DNA of 64,000 nt, taken from Solirubrobacter sp963837485 (GTDB lineage Bacteria > Actinomycetota > Thermoleophilia > Solirubrobacterales > Solirubrobacteraceae). Below the pieces are notes generated by a model, which had not been told where the DNA came from, ran no database searches, and worked only from the letters and a program-made list of their open reading frames with translations. Of this stretch, positions 63,643 to 64,000 are shown piece after piece (positions within the stretch are counted from its first letter, which is position 1; every line of letters begins with the position of its first letter). The stretch covers positions 8,631 to 72,630 of the forward strand of contig CAWINP010000026.1 of assembly GCA_963837485.1 (NCBI GenBank), read 5' to 3'. Position numbers and translations under genes: made by a program.

Positions 63643-64000
63643 TCAGTCGAGCATGACGCCGCAGGAGCCGCAATGACCCCGAAGCGCGCCACCGAGAACC
63701 GGCTCGATCTCGCCGTGGCAGACGGGGCAGGCCGCGGGCACGCCGGCGCCGAGGCCCTCCCAGGCATGGGTCACGACGTCGTCGAGCGTCGGGCCGGCGA
63801 GCGGCGTGGCCGAGCCGCGCGACACCCGGATCTCGTGCGGCTCGACGTGCTCGGGCGGCGCCACGACCTCCTCGGGCGGCGCCGGCGGCGCGGTCATCTC
63901 CTCGCGCGTGGCGATCTCGTCGCGCGCGGGCGTCGGGCGGCGCGACGGCGGGCGGAGCGCCTCGCCGCCGAACAGCGAGCCCTGGCGGTCATCGTCGTCG
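63643..64000 (-). CDS. Zinc-ribbon protein, N-terminus outside the window
   Basis: The visible C-terminal ~118 residues stay open to the window edge. A charged, proline-rich stretch (PPSRRPTPARDEI; EEVVAPPEHVEP) leads to a C-terminal zinc ribbon: CPVCHGEIEPVL then GHCGSCGVMLD (two Cys pairs). Arg/Pro-rich tail plus ribbon suggests a small nucleic-acid or protein-binding factor. The frame has no Met between 63897 and the edge, so the gene very likely starts beyond it. Function unknown. Confidence 0.65.
   Translation of the reverse strand, partial: DDDDRQGSLFGGEALRPPSRRPTPARDEIATREEMTAPPAPPEEVVAPPEHVEPHEIRVSRGSATPLAGPTLDDVVTHAWEGLGAGVPAACPVCHGEIEPVLGGALRGHCGSCGVMLD

Overview
The window is very GC-rich, densely packed and dominated by operons whose start and stop codons overlap (ATGA, GTGA, TTGA). 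GTG and TTG starts, two mycofactocin-coupled short-chain dehydrogenases, an imuB/DUF6504/dnaE2 SOS mutagenesis set, a HemL-like aminotransferase, a type I glutamine synthetase and Ig-like repeats of the SPGTW...YRW type all point to a soil actinobacterium. Class Thermoleophilia (Solirubrobacterales) is my best guess. This is inferred from gene families and has not been tested by a search.

Layout: 1-9.6 kb is a decaying region with a truncated aminotransferase (window edge), an M1 peptidase remnant with an in-frame stop, an NCS2 purine permease, a secreted DUF1963 protein, an IS630 remnant, a GMC oxidoreductase and a large secreted repeat protein broken by four +1 shifts. 9.6-23.9 kb is a large acyl-CoA catabolic island: thioesterase, SDRs, four acyl-CoA dehydrogenases, thiolase, two enoyl-CoA hydratases, an APH-like phosphotransferase, a CoA ligase and an IclR regulator. 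23.9-34 kb holds a membrane protein and a six-gene minus-strand operon. That operon has a sugar-type ABC transporter, an ATP-dependent carboxylase/hydantoinase pair (HyuA plus HyuB fused to a zinc-ribbon gamma-like domain) and another acyl-CoA dehydrogenase. A related operator-like sequence (CGCAA-N-CSSY-TTC-N8-GAAR) occurs in the thiolase/IclR, ligase/SDR and ABC-transporter promoter regions, so the island and the ABC/carboxylase operon may form one IclR regulon.

34-49.6 kb is mostly housekeeping and transport: coaA, ybdD-cstA, azlCD with a divergent CGNR regulator, an aldo/keto reductase, a LysR regulator, a frameshifted epoxide hydrolase, an M24 peptidase, ilvA-ridA, a DUF255 thioredoxin-like protein, an MMPL transporter and a Bax-inhibitor-1 protein. 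49.6-53.4 kb has glnA, an HxlR regulator beside a cysteine-less AhpD-like protein, a c-di-AMP (ydaO) riboswitch in front of an uncharacterised tail-anchored protein, and a membrane-anchored cytochrome c.

53.6-61.6 kb carries dnaE2 and imuB, each with a perfect LexA-type SOS box, plus a DUF6504 gene, a hybrid histidine kinase and a GNAT fusion. The last part contains rnpB (RNase P RNA), a small conserved-looking ORF, a 3-hydroxyacyl-CoA dehydrogenase, an NTF2-like protein and a zinc-ribbon gene cut by the window edge. No tRNA, rRNA operon, CRISPR array, prophage or replication origin was seen.
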